A DNA stretch of 64,000 bases from Streptomyces flavotricini (GTDB taxonomy: Bacteria; Actinomycetota; Actinomycetes; Streptomycetales; Streptomycetaceae). Under the pieces are notes generated by a model, which saw only the letters and a list, made by a program, of their open reading frames with translations, had not been told where the DNA came from and did not search any database. The stretch covers positions 67,746 through 131,745 of the forward strand of contig NZ_JAINUL010000001.1 of NCBI RefSeq assembly GCF_020639365.1, in the 5' to 3' direction. Of the stretch, positions 17,359 to 26,541 are shown in pieces. The position numbers and the translations under genes were made by a program. How positions within the stretch are numbered: position 1 is the stretch's first letter; each line of letters opens with the position of its first letter.

Positions 17359-18642
17359 TCAGTGTGGGTTGTCGTGCTGCGCGAGGGCGTTCTCCCGCAG
17401 GTTCGGTTCCTTGCGGAGTGTCCTGGTGAACCATGTGCCGTAGCGGTCTCCCAGGATGGGAGCTGATGCTCCGTGAAGGATGATGCTCAGGCCCACGGTC
17501 ACGGCGATGACCTCGCTCAGCAGGGTCTCCCCGGGCAGGTGTTCTTCAAGGGCGAGCAGACCGAACACGAGGGAGGCGAGCCCTCGCGGGCCGAACCAGC
17601 CGATGTACGCGATGGAGGCGGGGCGCAGGCCGGTGCCGGTTAGGGCGAGTGCTACGGGCAGCATCCGGATGACGGTCAGGCTGAGCAGCGCGTAGAGGAC
17701 CGTGCGCCAGGTCAGGTGCTGGAGTGTGGGTCCCAGGATGACCGCGCCGAAGACGAGGAAGCTCAGCGAGGCGAGCAGGAGGCCGATGCGTTCGGTGAAC
17801 CTTGTGCTCTGCGAGGGGTCCGCGTCTTGGGGAGGGATGCCCAGGCCGGCGGGTGTGCGGCGCAGGTGGATGCCGAAGGCCAGGCCGGCAACCCAGGCGC
17901 CGATGAAGCCGCTGCCCTCACCCATGACGCAGAAGGCGTATGCGATGACCGGGACGGCGAGGACGAGGAACTGCCGCCAGTCGGAGCTGCTCCACCCCCG
18001 GACGAGCGACCATCGCAACAGGCTCGCCCCGCCCCAGCCGGCCGCGATTCCGATCGCGCCGCTCAGCAACAGCGCGCGCAGGAACGTCTCGGCCACGCCC
18101 GGGTGGCCGTGGCCCTCGCCCGCCGCCGCGAGTGCCAGGACGAAGAACGGAAGGGCCAAGCCGTCGTTCAAACCGGATTCGACGGTCAGGCCGCCGCGGA
18201 CCAGCGGGGGCACCCGCTTGTTGGAGAAGGCCTGCTGCCCGAGCGCGGCGTCCGTCGGCGCGAGGATGACGGAGGTCAGGGCCAGCTCCCACACGCTCAG
18301 GCCGGGCAGCAGCGGCCAGGCCACCAGCCACCCCAGAGCCATCGCGACCGGCAGGCCGACCGCGAGCAGCCGCAGTGGCAGGAACTCCTCCCGGCGCAGG
18401 TCCCGGGCCCTGATCCCCGCCGCGTCGGCGAACAGCAGGAGCACCAGTGCGCTCTCCAGCAGCGTCCGCGTGACCTCGGGATCCTTCGCCCGGTCCAGCA
18501 GGTCCAGGCCCAGGGGGCCGATCGCCAGACCGACGAGCATGAAAACCATCGGTCCCGAGAGCACCGTGGTCGACAAACGCCGTGAGAGCGCCCCGTAGCC
18601 GACGACCGCACTCCCGGCGACCACGACGGCCCAGCCGTTCAT
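17359..18642 (-). CDS. Cation/proton antiporter (CPA1, NhaP-type)
   Basis: About 427 residues with 12 or so hydrophobic segments. The protein exchanges Na+ or K+ for H+ across the cytoplasmic membrane. Recognisable CPA1 stretches are SVILAPTDAALGQQ (the family's ion-binding region), RGGLTVESGLNDGLALPFF with the conserved Glu-x-x-x-Asn-Asp-like pattern, and the late FGPRGLASLVFGLL. The short cytoplasmic tail has no regulatory domain. The ATG at 18642 has GAGGAG just upstream and is preferred over the GTG at 18648. It is transcribed alone. Confidence 0.88.
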   Translation of the reverse strand: MNGWAVVVAGSAVVGYGALSRRLSTTVLSGPMVFMLVGLAIGPLGLDLLDRAKDPEVTRTLLESALVLLLFADAAGIRARDLRREEFLPLRLLAVGLPVAMALGWLVAWPLLPGLSVWELALTSVILAPTDAALGQQAFSNKRVPPLVRGGLTVESGLNDGLALPFFVLALAAAGEGHGHPGVAETFLRALLLSGAIGIAAGWGGASLLRWSLVRGWSSSDWRQFLVLAVPVIAYAFCVMGEGSGFIGAWVAGLAFGIHLRRTPAGLGIPPQDADPSQSTRFTERIGLLLASLSFLVFGAVILGPTLQHLTWRTVLYALLSLTVIRMLPVALALTGTGLRPASIAYIGWFGPRGLASLVFGLLALEEHLPGETLLSEVIAVTVGLSIILHGASAPILGDRYGTWFTRTLRKEPNLRENALAQHDNPH

Positions 18643-18845
18643 CCGCACTCCTCACGCCCGCCTCGCGCAGAGAGGCGAAGTCCGACTGTATGGCGGCGCC
18701 GGTCAGATCTACGGGAACCGTGCTCCGAACTCCGCCGGACCGGCCCGGTCGGCCCAACGCGACGGTATCGAAAGGTGGTCGAGAACACGCCCGATCCGAT
18801 GGCCCTGCGCTTGGCGCCAGGTCCGGGGAGAGGGTGGGAGCGTTC

Positions 18846-19796
18846 TCAGTCGACGGGTTCCACGGTCGGGAAGGTCCAGGTGCCGTCGAGGATCTCGGGC
18901 CTCGGCCGGTAGAGGCGGACGGTGTAGTTCCAGCCGTCCATGATGCGCAGGCAGTTGGGGCGCCCGTCGGCGCACCCTCCGAGGTTGATGACGAACGAGC
19001 CGTCCGGCTCCCTTCGGGCATTGAACTGGTTGAGGACGCATCCGCCTTCGCTGCTGTCCTCGAAGTAGCCATCGGCGTTGTAGAGGGAGATCGACCAGAA
19101 GCCGTCGACGGGCACGTCACCGACCACGATGCGGTACTTCCCGACCGGCAGGCCCGGCTCGACCAGCAGGTAGAACGCCTCGCTCTCGGGGAGGCCGGCC
19201 CAGCCCACCGCCGTACCGATGAGGTGCCGAACAGGGTCGACGTCCTCACGGCGGCCGAACATTCGCTCAGTTCCGGGCAGGGTCCGGCCGAGCACCGCGA
19301 GCGCGTCCCGTACGGCGCTGAGGGAATCCTCGTCGTAGTCGGGTACGACGAGCGGTTCGGCCGACCCCGCGGACAGCCTCAGACCGTCCTGCAGGGCGTT
19401 GGCCTCGGCGACATCGGCGGGGTCGCCCGGGTCGACCAGGACGCGCATCGTCAGGAGTACGTGGCGGGTGCCGTGGTCGTTGATGGTGAGCCGGTGCTCA
19501 CCGGGCGTGTGGATGACCTGGTTGACGTAGTGGTCCTGGCTGAGAACCATGAGCGACGCGTAGCGGTCGCCGCTGTCCGGCATCGTGACAGTGGCGCCTT
19601 CGGCCAAGTCCAGCACGGCGAAGCTGTACAGCGTGTCGCGGTTCATCCGGACCGATGTCTGCTGATCGAGCGGTGTCGGCACCCGGCTGTGATGCCATCG
19701 GTTGACGCCACCGCAGAGCGCCATCAGCTTCGCCATCGCACGGTTGGATTCGGCCCGGACGAAGTTTTCGACCGTTACCTTGACCTTGTCACTCAC
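18846..19796 (-). CDS. DUF1254/DUF1214 domain protein
   Basis: The 316-residue protein shows the DUF1254 start ([20 protein letters not shown], then [20 protein letters not shown] and [20 protein letters not shown]). It ends in the DUF1214 part ([20 protein letters not shown] and [20 protein letters not shown]). These families are found in many bacteria and have no agreed biochemical function. There is no signal peptide here. It begins nine bases after the stop of gene 19806-20471, so the two are likely co-transcribed. Confidence 0.85.
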   Translation of the reverse strand: MSDKVKVTVENFVRAESNRAMAKLMALCGGVNRWHHSRVPTPLDQQTSVRMNRDTLYSFAVLDLAEGATVTMPDSGDRYASLMVLSQDHYVNQVIHTPGEHRLTINDHGTRHVLLTMRVLVDPGDPADVAEANALQDGLRLSAGSAEPLVVPDYDEDSLSAVRDALAVLGRTLPGTERMFGRREDVDPVRHLIGTAVGWAGLPESEAFYLLVEPGLPVGKYRIVVGDVPVDGFWSISLYNADGYFEDSSEGGCVLNQFNARREPDGSFVINLGGCADGRPNCLRIMDGWNYTVRLYRPRPEILDGTWTFPTVEPVD

Positions 19797-19805
19797 GGCC
19801 GGTGC

Positions 19806-20471
19806 TCATTCCCAGGGATCAAAGTTGTTCACCCCGTCGACGCAGCCCTGGTACATGTTGGCCAGGTTGTCGGAGACGATGTGCGCCACGCCGTGGGTGG
19901 TGATGGTCAGGTCACGGTCCACCGTCCGCGCCTTGTACGTCCAGCCCTCGGGCAGAGTGAGGCGCTCGGCCAGGCGGGGCAGGGCCGATTCGGTCAGGCT
20001 GTGATCCACATGATCGGTGAAGGTCTGCATCACCCAGGTGGTCTCGTCGGGCGATCTCAAGAGGAAGACCGGCCGTCCGCTCAGGAACGTGTACGTGTTG
20101 GCCCGGTGGATCTGCATCGGCCGGTAGGCCAGCGCCGACTGGTCCCGCTGCGGGTCGAAGCCGGCCGGCATCTGCATGTCAGCGAGGCAGTTGAACATCA
20201 GGCCACCCAGCTCACGGGGCTCGCCTGCGAGGTCGATGGTCAGGGTGTCCATCATCCAGAACCGTCTCGGGTTCTTCCACACCAGATCGCACCCGGTGTC
20301 CTTCGCCAGTTGCGCGGTGTCGATCGCCGCGAACTCATCGGCCGGGCACGGGCCGAACCCGCTGGTGTTGTAGACGAGGCCTTCGAACGCTTCACCCGCC
20401 CGGCTCAGCAGGAAGATCTCTCCTTGGGCGTAGGCCCGAAGATCCTCCAGATGCATCGGTGTGTCGGTCAT
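19806..20471 (-). CDS. Hypothetical protein co-transcribed with the DUF1254 gene
   Basis: A 221-residue soluble protein. It starts at ATG 20471 (MTDTPMHLEDLRAYAQGEIF) with AGAAGGG upstream. Trp/Tyr-rich stretches (DLVWKNPRRFWMMDTLTIDL, TTWVMQTFTDHVDHSLTESA, YKARTVDRDLTITTHGVAHI) suggest a compact beta-rich domain. I do not recognise the family, but its spacing (9 bases) to the DUF1254/DUF1214 gene argues for a joint function. The longer frame upstream to 20855 overlaps an opposite-strand STAS remnant and is rejected. Confidence 0.75.
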   Translation of the reverse strand: MTDTPMHLEDLRAYAQGEIFLLSRAGEAFEGLVYNTSGFGPCPADEFAAIDTAQLAKDTGCDLVWKNPRRFWMMDTLTIDLAGEPRELGGLMFNCLADMQMPAGFDPQRDQSALAYRPMQIHRANTYTFLSGRPVFLLRSPDETTWVMQTFTDHVDHSLTESALPRLAERLTLPEGWTYKARTVDRDLTITTHGVAHIVSDNLANMYQGCVDGVNNFDPWE

Positions 20472-20742
20472 ACGGGTAACCCTTCTGCACAGGTGGGGCC
20501 ACTGCACCTTCTGACCCGCGAACGGGTGAGGCGGACAGCGCTGACCTTCCAGAGAGACGAAGGTCAACCACGGTGGACGTTGCTGACAGACCGGATCCTG
20601 GAGGAGGCGGGCGGAGGCAGCCCCGTCCTGGTCGAGGCTCGGCACCTGGTCAGTTGCACGCTCTGATACCGCACCGCCGGACAGGACCGGTAGGTGTGTG
20701 ACGTGAGTCCGCCGGACCGCGAAGGAGGGCGAGAACCATCGA

Positions 20743-21280
20743 GTGCCTCGCGGTTTCATCCACCTGGCATGGCGGTGGACGGTGGTCCGTGTGGCAGGCG
20801 AACTCGACATCGCCACGCAAGAGGCGCTGCGCATTGAATTACACAAAGTGATCACAGGTGATCACCATCGTGGACCTTGGCTGGCTGGACTTCTGCGACG
20901 CCAGCGGGCCCAGCGCCCTCGTCGCCGGACAGCATCGAGCCCGCCGACATGCAGGCGAGCCACCTCTGGCGTGTCCGCAGGGCCCCGTCAAACGCTTGCT
21001 GGAGGTGACCGCGGTGTGGCTGGAGCTGCACACCCGGAACGCCTGCGACGCGGCCGTCTTCTACGGGGAGGTCGTCATCGTTCCCGACGCCGCGCCGTGG
21101 GACGAGGGGAAGCCGCAGGTGACGGTGAGCGCCCCTGACGGCGCCCGGTTCACCCTCGACGAGCCCGCTGCGCCCGCTGCGCGCTCTGCGCAAGCCGGGG
21201 GCACGGCTCGCTTTCGGTGGCGTGGAAGCGGAACATGGAAAGTGACCTTCAAACCTGTTCATGGAGGTGAACCGCTATGA
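20743..21280 (+). pseudogene. Frameshifted STAS-domain gene fused to a VOC-like remnant
   Basis: The first frame gives WTVVRVAGELDIATQEALRI, the start of an anti-sigma-factor antagonist (STAS). About 115 bases in, the next frame takes over with ITIVDLGWLDFCDASGPSAL, the STAS core with the phosphorylatable Asp-Ala-Ser motif. Beyond the end of that domain the frame continues as WLELHTRNACDAAVFYGEVV, which resembles the opening of glyoxalase/VOC domains, then loses identity. It ends overlapping the hsp18 start by four bases. A one-base frameshift near 20855 plus fusion of two unrelated pieces indicates decay. Confidence 0.6.
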
Positions 21281-21744
21281 CACTGCCTGTACGCCACAGG
21301 CCCGGCCGGCTCGTGGAGAGGGCTTTCCCCTCGCTGGGCTGGGGCGAGCCGATGGCCGCCGAGTTCGACGAGCTCTTCGAGCGAATGAACCAGTTCCTCG
21401 CGTCTGCCGCGCCCTCTGGGGCATGGGCTCCGCTGGCAGAGATGCATGAGACGGATGACGCCTATGTGGTCGAGGCAGAAGTCCCGGGGATCAAGGACGA
21501 AGACATCGACGTGGAGATCGGTGATCGGGAGCTGTCCATCACCGGGGAGTACAAGGAGCGCGAGCGTGAGGGTGTGTTGCGGCGTACCACGCGGCGCACG
21601 GGACGCTTCGAGTACCGGGCGCTGCTGCCTTTCGACGTCAAGGCCGAAGCCGTTACGGCGACCATGGCCGACGGAGTGCTGACCGTGACCGTTCCCAAGG
21701 CGGAGGCCAGCAAGCCCAGGCACATCGAGATCACTTCTGGCTGA
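21277..21744 (+). CDS. Small heat-shock protein of the Hsp20/alpha-crystallin family (Hsp18-type)
   Basis: The 155-residue chaperone holds unfolded proteins in the cytoplasm during heat stress. The alpha-crystallin domain spans about residues 48-145: APLAEMHETDDAYVVEAEVP, GIKDEDIDVEIGDRELSITG, and the classic ADGVLTVTVPKAE near the end, finishing KPRHIEITSG. The start ATG (21277) has GGAGG eight to nine bases upstream. The length equals Streptomyces Hsp18. I do not see the perfect CIRCE or RheA-type operator directly upstream; the immediate upstream sequence is the decayed STAS/VOC frame. Confidence 0.93.
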   Translation: MTLPVRHRPGRLVERAFPSLGWGEPMAAEFDELFERMNQFLASAAPSGAWAPLAEMHETDDAYVVEAEVPGIKDEDIDVEIGDRELSITGEYKEREREGVLRRTTRRTGRFEYRALLPFDVKAEAVTATMADGVLTVTVPKAEASKPRHIEITSG

Positions 21745-21893
21745 CACACGCGGGACTTTCACTGTTGAAGCCAGGGCTCACATCGAAATGCTGCCCAGAA
21801 CAGCAGCCGGGGACCCTCGCCCCCATGATGCGAGGAGGGCCTCATCACCGCACCTCACGCCGCCTTCTCAAGCCGGTGACGTGCGGCTCTCAA

Positions 21894-21917
21894 CCCTGCT
21901 GAAACGGATCAGCAGGG
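21894..21917 (+). terminator. Possible hairpin downstream of hsp18
   Basis: A perfect 9-bp inverted repeat (21894-21902 with 21909-21917) has a 6-base loop, 150 bases past the hsp18 stop. The gap 21745-22121 has no supported gene. Confidence 0.4.
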
Positions 21918-22121
21918 GTCTGATCGCTTCCACCGGATACAGCCAAGGTTGAAGGTTGACACGCCGCTTACCCGCATCTGCGTGCCGACACGATGCTGGC
22001 ACGATGCCCTTATGCAACCGCCGCTCACCCTCTGTTACAGCCCCCGGCGTCCGCGCCGAACGGCTGGCGCCGACGGCCAGCTCACCGCGGGCGCCGGTGA
22101 AGGGGAAAGCCCAAAGGCCGG

Positions 22122-23465
22122 GTGCCGGTGATGTCGGGCAGCGAGGAAGAGTCTGGACGGCCGGGCATTCCCGACAGGCCGATGGCGTTGCGGCTGGATA
22201 CCCAGCTGGAAGAGATCGCGGAGAAACTACGGGAACTGGGGCGGGCGAAGGGCCGGCTGGAGGGCTTGCTGGACGCAGTCCTGGCCTTGAGCCGAGAGGA
22301 GGATCTTCCCGCGGTGCTGCACCGCGTCGTCACCACCGCCATGGAACTGACCGGCGCCCGCTACGGTGCGCTGGGCGTCCTGGACGAGTCCGGCCAGGAA
22401 CTGGCGCAGTTCATCACCGCCGGCCTGTCGACGGCAGAACTCGAGGACCTGGCGGGGACGGAGTTCCCCCGAGGACGCGGCGTGCTCGGGCACCTGATCC
22501 GCCACCCCAAGCCCCTGCGCGTCGAGAACATCGCCTCGCACCCGGCCTCGGTCGGCTTTCCCCCCGGACACCCGCCCATGCACACCCTTCTGGGCGTCGC
22601 CATCAGCGTCCGCGGAACGATCTACGGCGACCTCTACCTTTCCGAGCGGACAGACGGCGCCCCCTTCGACCAAGACGACGAGGCCATCGTCCTCACCCTG
22701 GCCGGAGCCGCTGGCATCGCCATCGACAACATGCGCCTGCTCGAACAGCACCGCGAGAGCGCCGAACGCTTCCAACGGCTGCTGCTCCCCACCCTGCCCG
22801 ACCTGCACCCTTTCACCGGCGCCGCCACCTACCGACCCGCCACCGCCCCCGGCCACCTGGGAGGTGACTGGTACGACGCCATCTGGCTCCCCGACAACAC
22901 CTGCGCCGCGGTCATCGGCGACGTCGTCGGCCACGATCTGCACTCGGCCGCCGCCATGGCCCAGACCCGCAGCATGCTGCGCGCCCTGCTCTACGACCAT
23001 CTCACCCCACCCAGTGCCGTCCTACACCAGCTCGACCGCACCCTCAACGCCCTCACCGACCTGCCCGTCACCACCGCCTGCCTCGCCCGCATCGAACCCG
23101 CCCACCAGGGCTGGACCCTGCACTGGAGCACCGCGGGCCACCTTCCCCCGCTGCTGATCGCCCCCGGCCATCGGGCGCGATACCTCCAGGCCGAGCCGGG
23201 CCTGCCTCTCGCGGTCGGCGTCGAGCAGCCCCGCCCCGACCACACTCATCCCCTTCCCGCTGGCGCCATCGTGGTCTTCTTCACCGACGGCCTCATCGAG
23301 CACCCCGCCCACAGCATCGACGACGGCCTGGCCGCCCTCGCCGAACTCGCGACCCTCCACGCAGGCCTCCCCCTGCAGGACTTCGTGGACACCCTGGCCG
23401 ACCACCACCCCAGTGACGGCCACGACGACATGGCCATCCTCGCCCTGCGTACCCCGGAAGCCTGA
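22122..23465 (+). CDS. GAF-domain SpoIIE-type serine phosphatase
   Basis: About 447 residues. A short coiled-coil (LEEIAEKLRELGRAKGRLEG) leads into a GAF sensory domain (about 55-215; VVTTAMELTGARYGALGVLD, HPPMHTLLGVAISVRGTIYG). A PP2C/SpoIIE phosphatase domain follows, with metal-binding GGDWYDAIWLPDN, VIGDVVGHDLHSAAAMA, STAGHLPPLLI and the late FFTDGLIE and HDDMAIL. In Streptomyces these enzymes dephosphorylate STAS antagonists and so free sigma factors. A partner STAS gene is broken 1.4 kb upstream, and an intact one lies at 33371. The start is GTG 22122; ATG 22131 is equally possible. Confidence 0.9.
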   Translation: MPVMSGSEEESGRPGIPDRPMALRLDTQLEEIAEKLRELGRAKGRLEGLLDAVLALSREEDLPAVLHRVVTTAMELTGARYGALGVLDESGQELAQFITAGLSTAELEDLAGTEFPRGRGVLGHLIRHPKPLRVENIASHPASVGFPPGHPPMHTLLGVAISVRGTIYGDLYLSERTDGAPFDQDDEAIVLTLAGAAGIAIDNMRLLEQHRESAERFQRLLLPTLPDLHPFTGAATYRPATAPGHLGGDWYDAIWLPDNTCAAVIGDVVGHDLHSAAAMAQTRSMLRALLYDHLTPPSAVLHQLDRTLNALTDLPVTTACLARIEPAHQGWTLHWSTAGHLPPLLIAPGHRARYLQAEPGLPLAVGVEQPRPDHTHPLPAGAIVVFFTDGLIEHPAHSIDDGLAALAELATLHAGLPLQDFVDTLADHHPSDGHDDMAILALRTPEA

Positions 23466-23491
23466 CGCGAGGAAACCCGCAAGCCCGCCGG

Positions 23492-24180
23492 TCAGCCCTG
23501 GAATGGCTCCGCTTGCCGCAGTGGGCGGGAGGAGCTGTTGAGCTGGGTCATCAGCTCCCGGTTGGTCGCCCGCGCAGCCTGGAGGTCCTCGTCACGTTCG
23601 GTGAGCCGGTCTCGGAGCTCGGCCACCTGTTGTTCGAGGTCGTTGATCTTCCTCTGGAGAGCCCCGGTGTCGTTGGGAGCACCAAGGCCGGTGGCGCTCC
23701 AGGCGTCCTGTCCGAAAGCTTCGGACAGACGTGTTCGAGCCGGTTCACGTGCCGTGCGAGGCGGGTGTTGCGGTCGGTGAGGTTGGCCAGATCGGCCAGC
23801 AGTGACGGTCGGCTGACCTGCGGCTTTTCGGGCCCCTCCTGTGGTTGTGCGGCCCGGCTCAGGACGGCTGCGTGCAGATCGCTGTGCCGGTAGATCAAGC
23901 TGCGATGGACGCCCGCCAGGCGGGCGACGGCGGCCTCCCGTCCGACGCGGGCGGCAATCCGCTCCAGCACCCCGGCGGCGCGCAGCGCGGCCAGCGGCGC
24001 GTCCGCGGCCGTGGCGGCCAGCTGCTCGGTGATATCGACCAGGAGGGCGGCCAGAGGCTCCGGCAGGCGTGCCGCCTTGTCGCGGACGAGGGACAGGCGC
24101 GCGTTGCAGTCCGCGAGCGGTCCGGTGAGGTCGACATCCGCCTCGTACGGGGGCTGGTCGCCGACCGCGCCCCAGTCCAC
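23492..24180 (-). pseudogene. Frameshifted HTH/coiled-coil DNA-binding protein (DUF6262/KfrA-like)
   Basis: The minus frame from GTG 24180 encodes an N-terminal helical domain, then an HTH (REAAVARLAGVHRSLIYRHS) and NLTDRNTRLARHVNRLEHVC. Around 23735 coding sense moves to the neighbouring frame. That frame continues RLSEAFGQDAW, then the coiled coil LQRKINDLEQQVAELRDRLT and ERDEDLQAARATNRELMTQL, ending at 23492. HTH plus a long C-terminal coiled coil is typical of the small proteins encoded beside tyrosine recombinases in actinobacterial mobile elements. The family name is recalled. No recombinase is nearby. Confidence 0.6.
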
Positions 24181-24399
24181 GGCATACTCCGCAGCGCCCC
24201 GCCAGCCACACGCGAACCCCGCCCTCAGCGCCTCGACACGCGTGCGGCCGCTGCCCGGAGGCCGCCATCAGGTCCAACCACCGGTCCTGGGGCAGCGACC
24301 CTCGCCTGGCCTCCTGTCGTCAACTACTCCCGCGGACCAAACCCACGCCCTAGACTGCGACCGCTCCAGGACTCATCAATAATCGGGAGGGCGTGCGAG

Positions 24400-25125
24400 A
24401 TGAAACGGGCTCTGATCAGCACATTCGCGGCCGTGGCGTTAGTCGTGTCCGGGGGAAGTGCGGCAACCGCTTCCGACGGCGCTCCGCCGCGCACGACGCA
24501 CGGCCCTTGCCAGTACACACAGACCCCGGACGAGCCGCCGGCGCGCTCTGTTCCGCTGCCGCCCGACCCGCGGCGCACCCCCAGTCGTGGCACGGTTGAC
24601 ATGGCTGTTCCGACCAGCCAGGGCCCGCTCCCGCTGCACTTGGACCGGGCCAAGGCGCCGTGCACGGTCCAGAGTTTCCTGCACCTGGCACGGCATGGGT
24701 TCTACGACCGAACGGTGTGCCACCGTCTGACGGCGTACCCGACGCTGAAGGTCCTGCAGTGCGGCGACCCGACCGGTACCGGTGAGGGCGGACCCGGGTA
24801 CAAGTACAAGGACGAGCTGCCGGTGGACCTGCCACCCGCACCGACCGATCCGACCGGCGCACGCCGCCTGTACGGGCGCGGCCTGCTGGCGATGGCCAAC
24901 GCCGGTCCGGACACGAACGGCTCACAGTTCTTCGTCGTCTACGGCGACTCCGCACTGCGCCCGAACTACACGGTGTTCGGCACGGTCGGCCCCGACGGCC
25001 TGACCACACTCGACAAAACCGCCGCCGGAGGAATCAAGCCGACCGCGGAGGACCCGGCACCGGTCGACGGCACACCCGTACTGCGGACCGAGCTGCTCCG
25101 CGTCAGCCCATCCTGTCGGCATTGA
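24400..25125 (+). CDS. Secreted cyclophilin-type peptidyl-prolyl isomerase
   Basis: The 241-residue precursor has a signal peptide (ALISTFAAVALVVSGGSAAT), then a Pro-rich linker. A cyclophilin domain starts near residue 65: GTVDMAVPTSQGPLPLHLDR, VQSFLHLARHGFYDRTVCHR, GRGLLAMANAGPDTNGSQFF and NYTVFGTVGPDGLTTLDKTA. These contain the CypB-type F-x-R-analogue and the NGSQFF signature. It should accelerate proline isomerisation in exported proteins. The ATG at 24400 follows GGGAGG. Four or more cysteines suggest disulfides outside the cell. Single gene. Confidence 0.9.
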   Translation: MKRALISTFAAVALVVSGGSAATASDGAPPRTTHGPCQYTQTPDEPPARSVPLPPDPRRTPSRGTVDMAVPTSQGPLPLHLDRAKAPCTVQSFLHLARHGFYDRTVCHRLTAYPTLKVLQCGDPTGTGEGGPGYKYKDELPVDLPPAPTDPTGARRLYGRGLLAMANAGPDTNGSQFFVVYGDSALRPNYTVFGTVGPDGLTTLDKTAAGGIKPTAEDPAPVDGTPVLRTELLRVSPSCRH

Positions 25126-25441
25126 CGCAATCGCGACGGAGCCGCGGCCGCGCAGCCTGCCGGCCTCGTCCCGGCCGCCGCGGTGGCCTCTCCACGGGGT
25201 GCCCGCCCCCGTCCAACCACCCTCCTCCCTGCACCGCAACTGGAGCAGGGCTTGCAGAGTTGACCCGTTGGGCCAGGTCCGCGCTCAGCCACGGAAGAGA
25301 TGCGATAGGCGTCCCGACGGGTCAGGGTGAGGCGGGCTCCGCGGCGTGCCACGGAGGTGTCGGCGTACCGTCGGGATTCAGGCCATAGGGCCACAGCCTG
25401 TCGAGTACTTGCCGTAGCCAACGGCTCCGTACCAGGTCACG

Positions 25442-25660
25442 TTAGATGGCCCGCCGGGCCAGGGTTTCGGCGCCGTTCCGGTTCCCGGCCTCCTCTCGCA
25501 TCACGACCAGGCGGCCCGCGGCGTAGGTGTCGCCGTGGTGGGCGGCCCGCTCGAGCGAGGCTTCAGCGTCCTTCCGGCGCCCGGCCCTCCCCAGCAGCAG
25601 AAGGCGCCAACCGGGCAGAGAGACAGGTGTGGGGCGCCGTCGACTACGACGGCGCCCCAC
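25442..25660 (-). pseudogene. Fragment of a TPR/Sel1-type repeat protein
   Basis: Only about 40 residues look protein-like: GRRKDAEASLERAAHHGDTY followed by AAGRLVVMREEAGNRNGAET, a pattern of tetratricopeptide-like repeats. The upstream half of the frame is the arm of a long hairpin (25621-25668). There is no plausible start or partner, so it is a remnant. Confidence 0.45.
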
Positions 25661-25668
25661 ACCTGTCT
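25621..25668. repeat. Perfect 22-bp inverted repeat with 4-base loop
   Basis: The arms 25621-25642 and 25647-25668 are exactly complementary around ACTA. It is the longest perfect short-loop hairpin I noticed in the window. It could be a bidirectional terminator or the tip of a small mobile element. Confidence 0.8.
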
Positions 25669-25714
25669 GCGATGGAAACCCTGTTCACGCCTCTACAACC
25701 GAGGCCGGGCTGCT

Positions 25715-25773
25715 ATCCGGCAGCTGGAGCGGTCCTGCTCCACCTCGTCGAGCAGCCGCTCCAGCTGCCGGAT
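25715..25773. repeat. Perfect 18-bp inverted repeat with inner stem
   Basis: The arms 25715-25732 and 25756-25773 are exactly complementary. Inside them CTGCTC (25735-25740) pairs with GAGCAG (25750-25755), leaving a two-base bulge and a nine-base loop. It lies 46 bases from the preceding hairpin and about 100 bases after the response-regulator stop. Confidence 0.8.
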
Positions 25774-25875
25774 CGCACGGACGAGCGCCGGCAATCGTCA
25801 GCGGCTGCCCATGAGGGTGTGAAGCCCGGCGTTCACACCGGGGCGCACCTTGCTCGATGCGGCACGAGTGACAGG

Positions 25876-26541
25876 TCAGGCCAGGCCCGAGGCGATGGCG
25901 CGCCGGACGGCGTCCGCGCGGTCACGGATCCCGGCCTTGGCGAACAGGTTGTTGATGTGCGTCTTGACCGTGGCCTCGCTGATGAAGAGCCGCTCGGCGA
26001 TGCCCCGGTTGGGCAGGCCCTGGCCGATCAGGGCGAGGACCTCGCGTTCGCGGGGGGTGAGGTCCTCGGGCAGGGGCCCGTCGAGCGAGGGCGCCTTCGT
26101 CCTGACGGTGGCGAGGAGGCGGTCCTGGACCTCGCGGTCGAGTACGGACTGACCGGCGGCCGCAGCCCGGATCGCGCGGGTGATGTCCTGGCGTCCGGCG
26201 TTCTTGGTCAGGTAGCCGCGGGCTCCCGCACCGAGCGCGCCAAGAATCGAGTCGTCGTCGGCGAAGGTGGTCAGGACGACCACCGCGACCTCCGGGTGCT
26301 CTCCGGCCAGCCGGCGGGTCGTCTCGATGCCGTCCATGACGGGCATCCTCAAGTCCATCAGCACCACGTCCACCGGGCCGGCGGCGACGGCCGCCAGCAC
26401 CTCGGCGCCGTTCGCCGCGGCCGCGACGACCTCGACGCCCTCGGCCAGGGCGAGGACCGCGGCGAGGGGCTCGCGGACCGCGGCCTGGTCGTCGGCGACG
26501 ACCACCTTCAACTGCTGTTCCTGCGCTACGTCTCCGGTCAT
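25876..26541 (-). CDS. NarL/FixJ-family response regulator
   Basis: A 221-residue two-component regulator. The receiver domain has the acidic pair (VVADDQAAVRE), the phosphorylation Asp in VVLMDLRMPVMDG, the conserved Thr in VVLTTFAD and Lys in GYLTKNA. The C-terminal LuxR-type HTH reads LTPREREVLALIGQGLPNRG, then ERLFISEATVKTHINNLFAK. The start ATG 26541 overlaps the stop of the kinase gene by four bases, so the two are co-translated. The regulon is unknown. Confidence 0.93.
   Translation of the reverse strand: MTGDVAQEQQLKVVVADDQAAVREPLAAVLALAEGVEVVAAAANGAEVLAAVAAGPVDVVLMDLRMPVMDGIETTRRLAGEHPEVAVVVLTTFADDDSILGALGAGARGYLTKNAGRQDITRAIRAAAAGQSVLDREVQDRLLATVRTKAPSLDGPLPEDLTPREREVLALIGQGLPNRGIAERLFISEATVKTHINNLFAKAGIRDRADAVRRAIASGLA

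Noticed and set aside
18582-20666. 694-residue plus-strand frame across the DUF1254 genes
   Set aside because: Antisense to two conserved genes, with His/Val/Arg-biased composition and no motif.
21100-21277. CIRCE or perfect RheA-type operator before hsp18
   Set aside because: No sufficiently good inverted repeat of either type was found in the upstream sequence.
25600-25800. CRISPR-like repeats
   Set aside because: The repeats are inverted pairs forming hairpins, not direct repeats with spacers.
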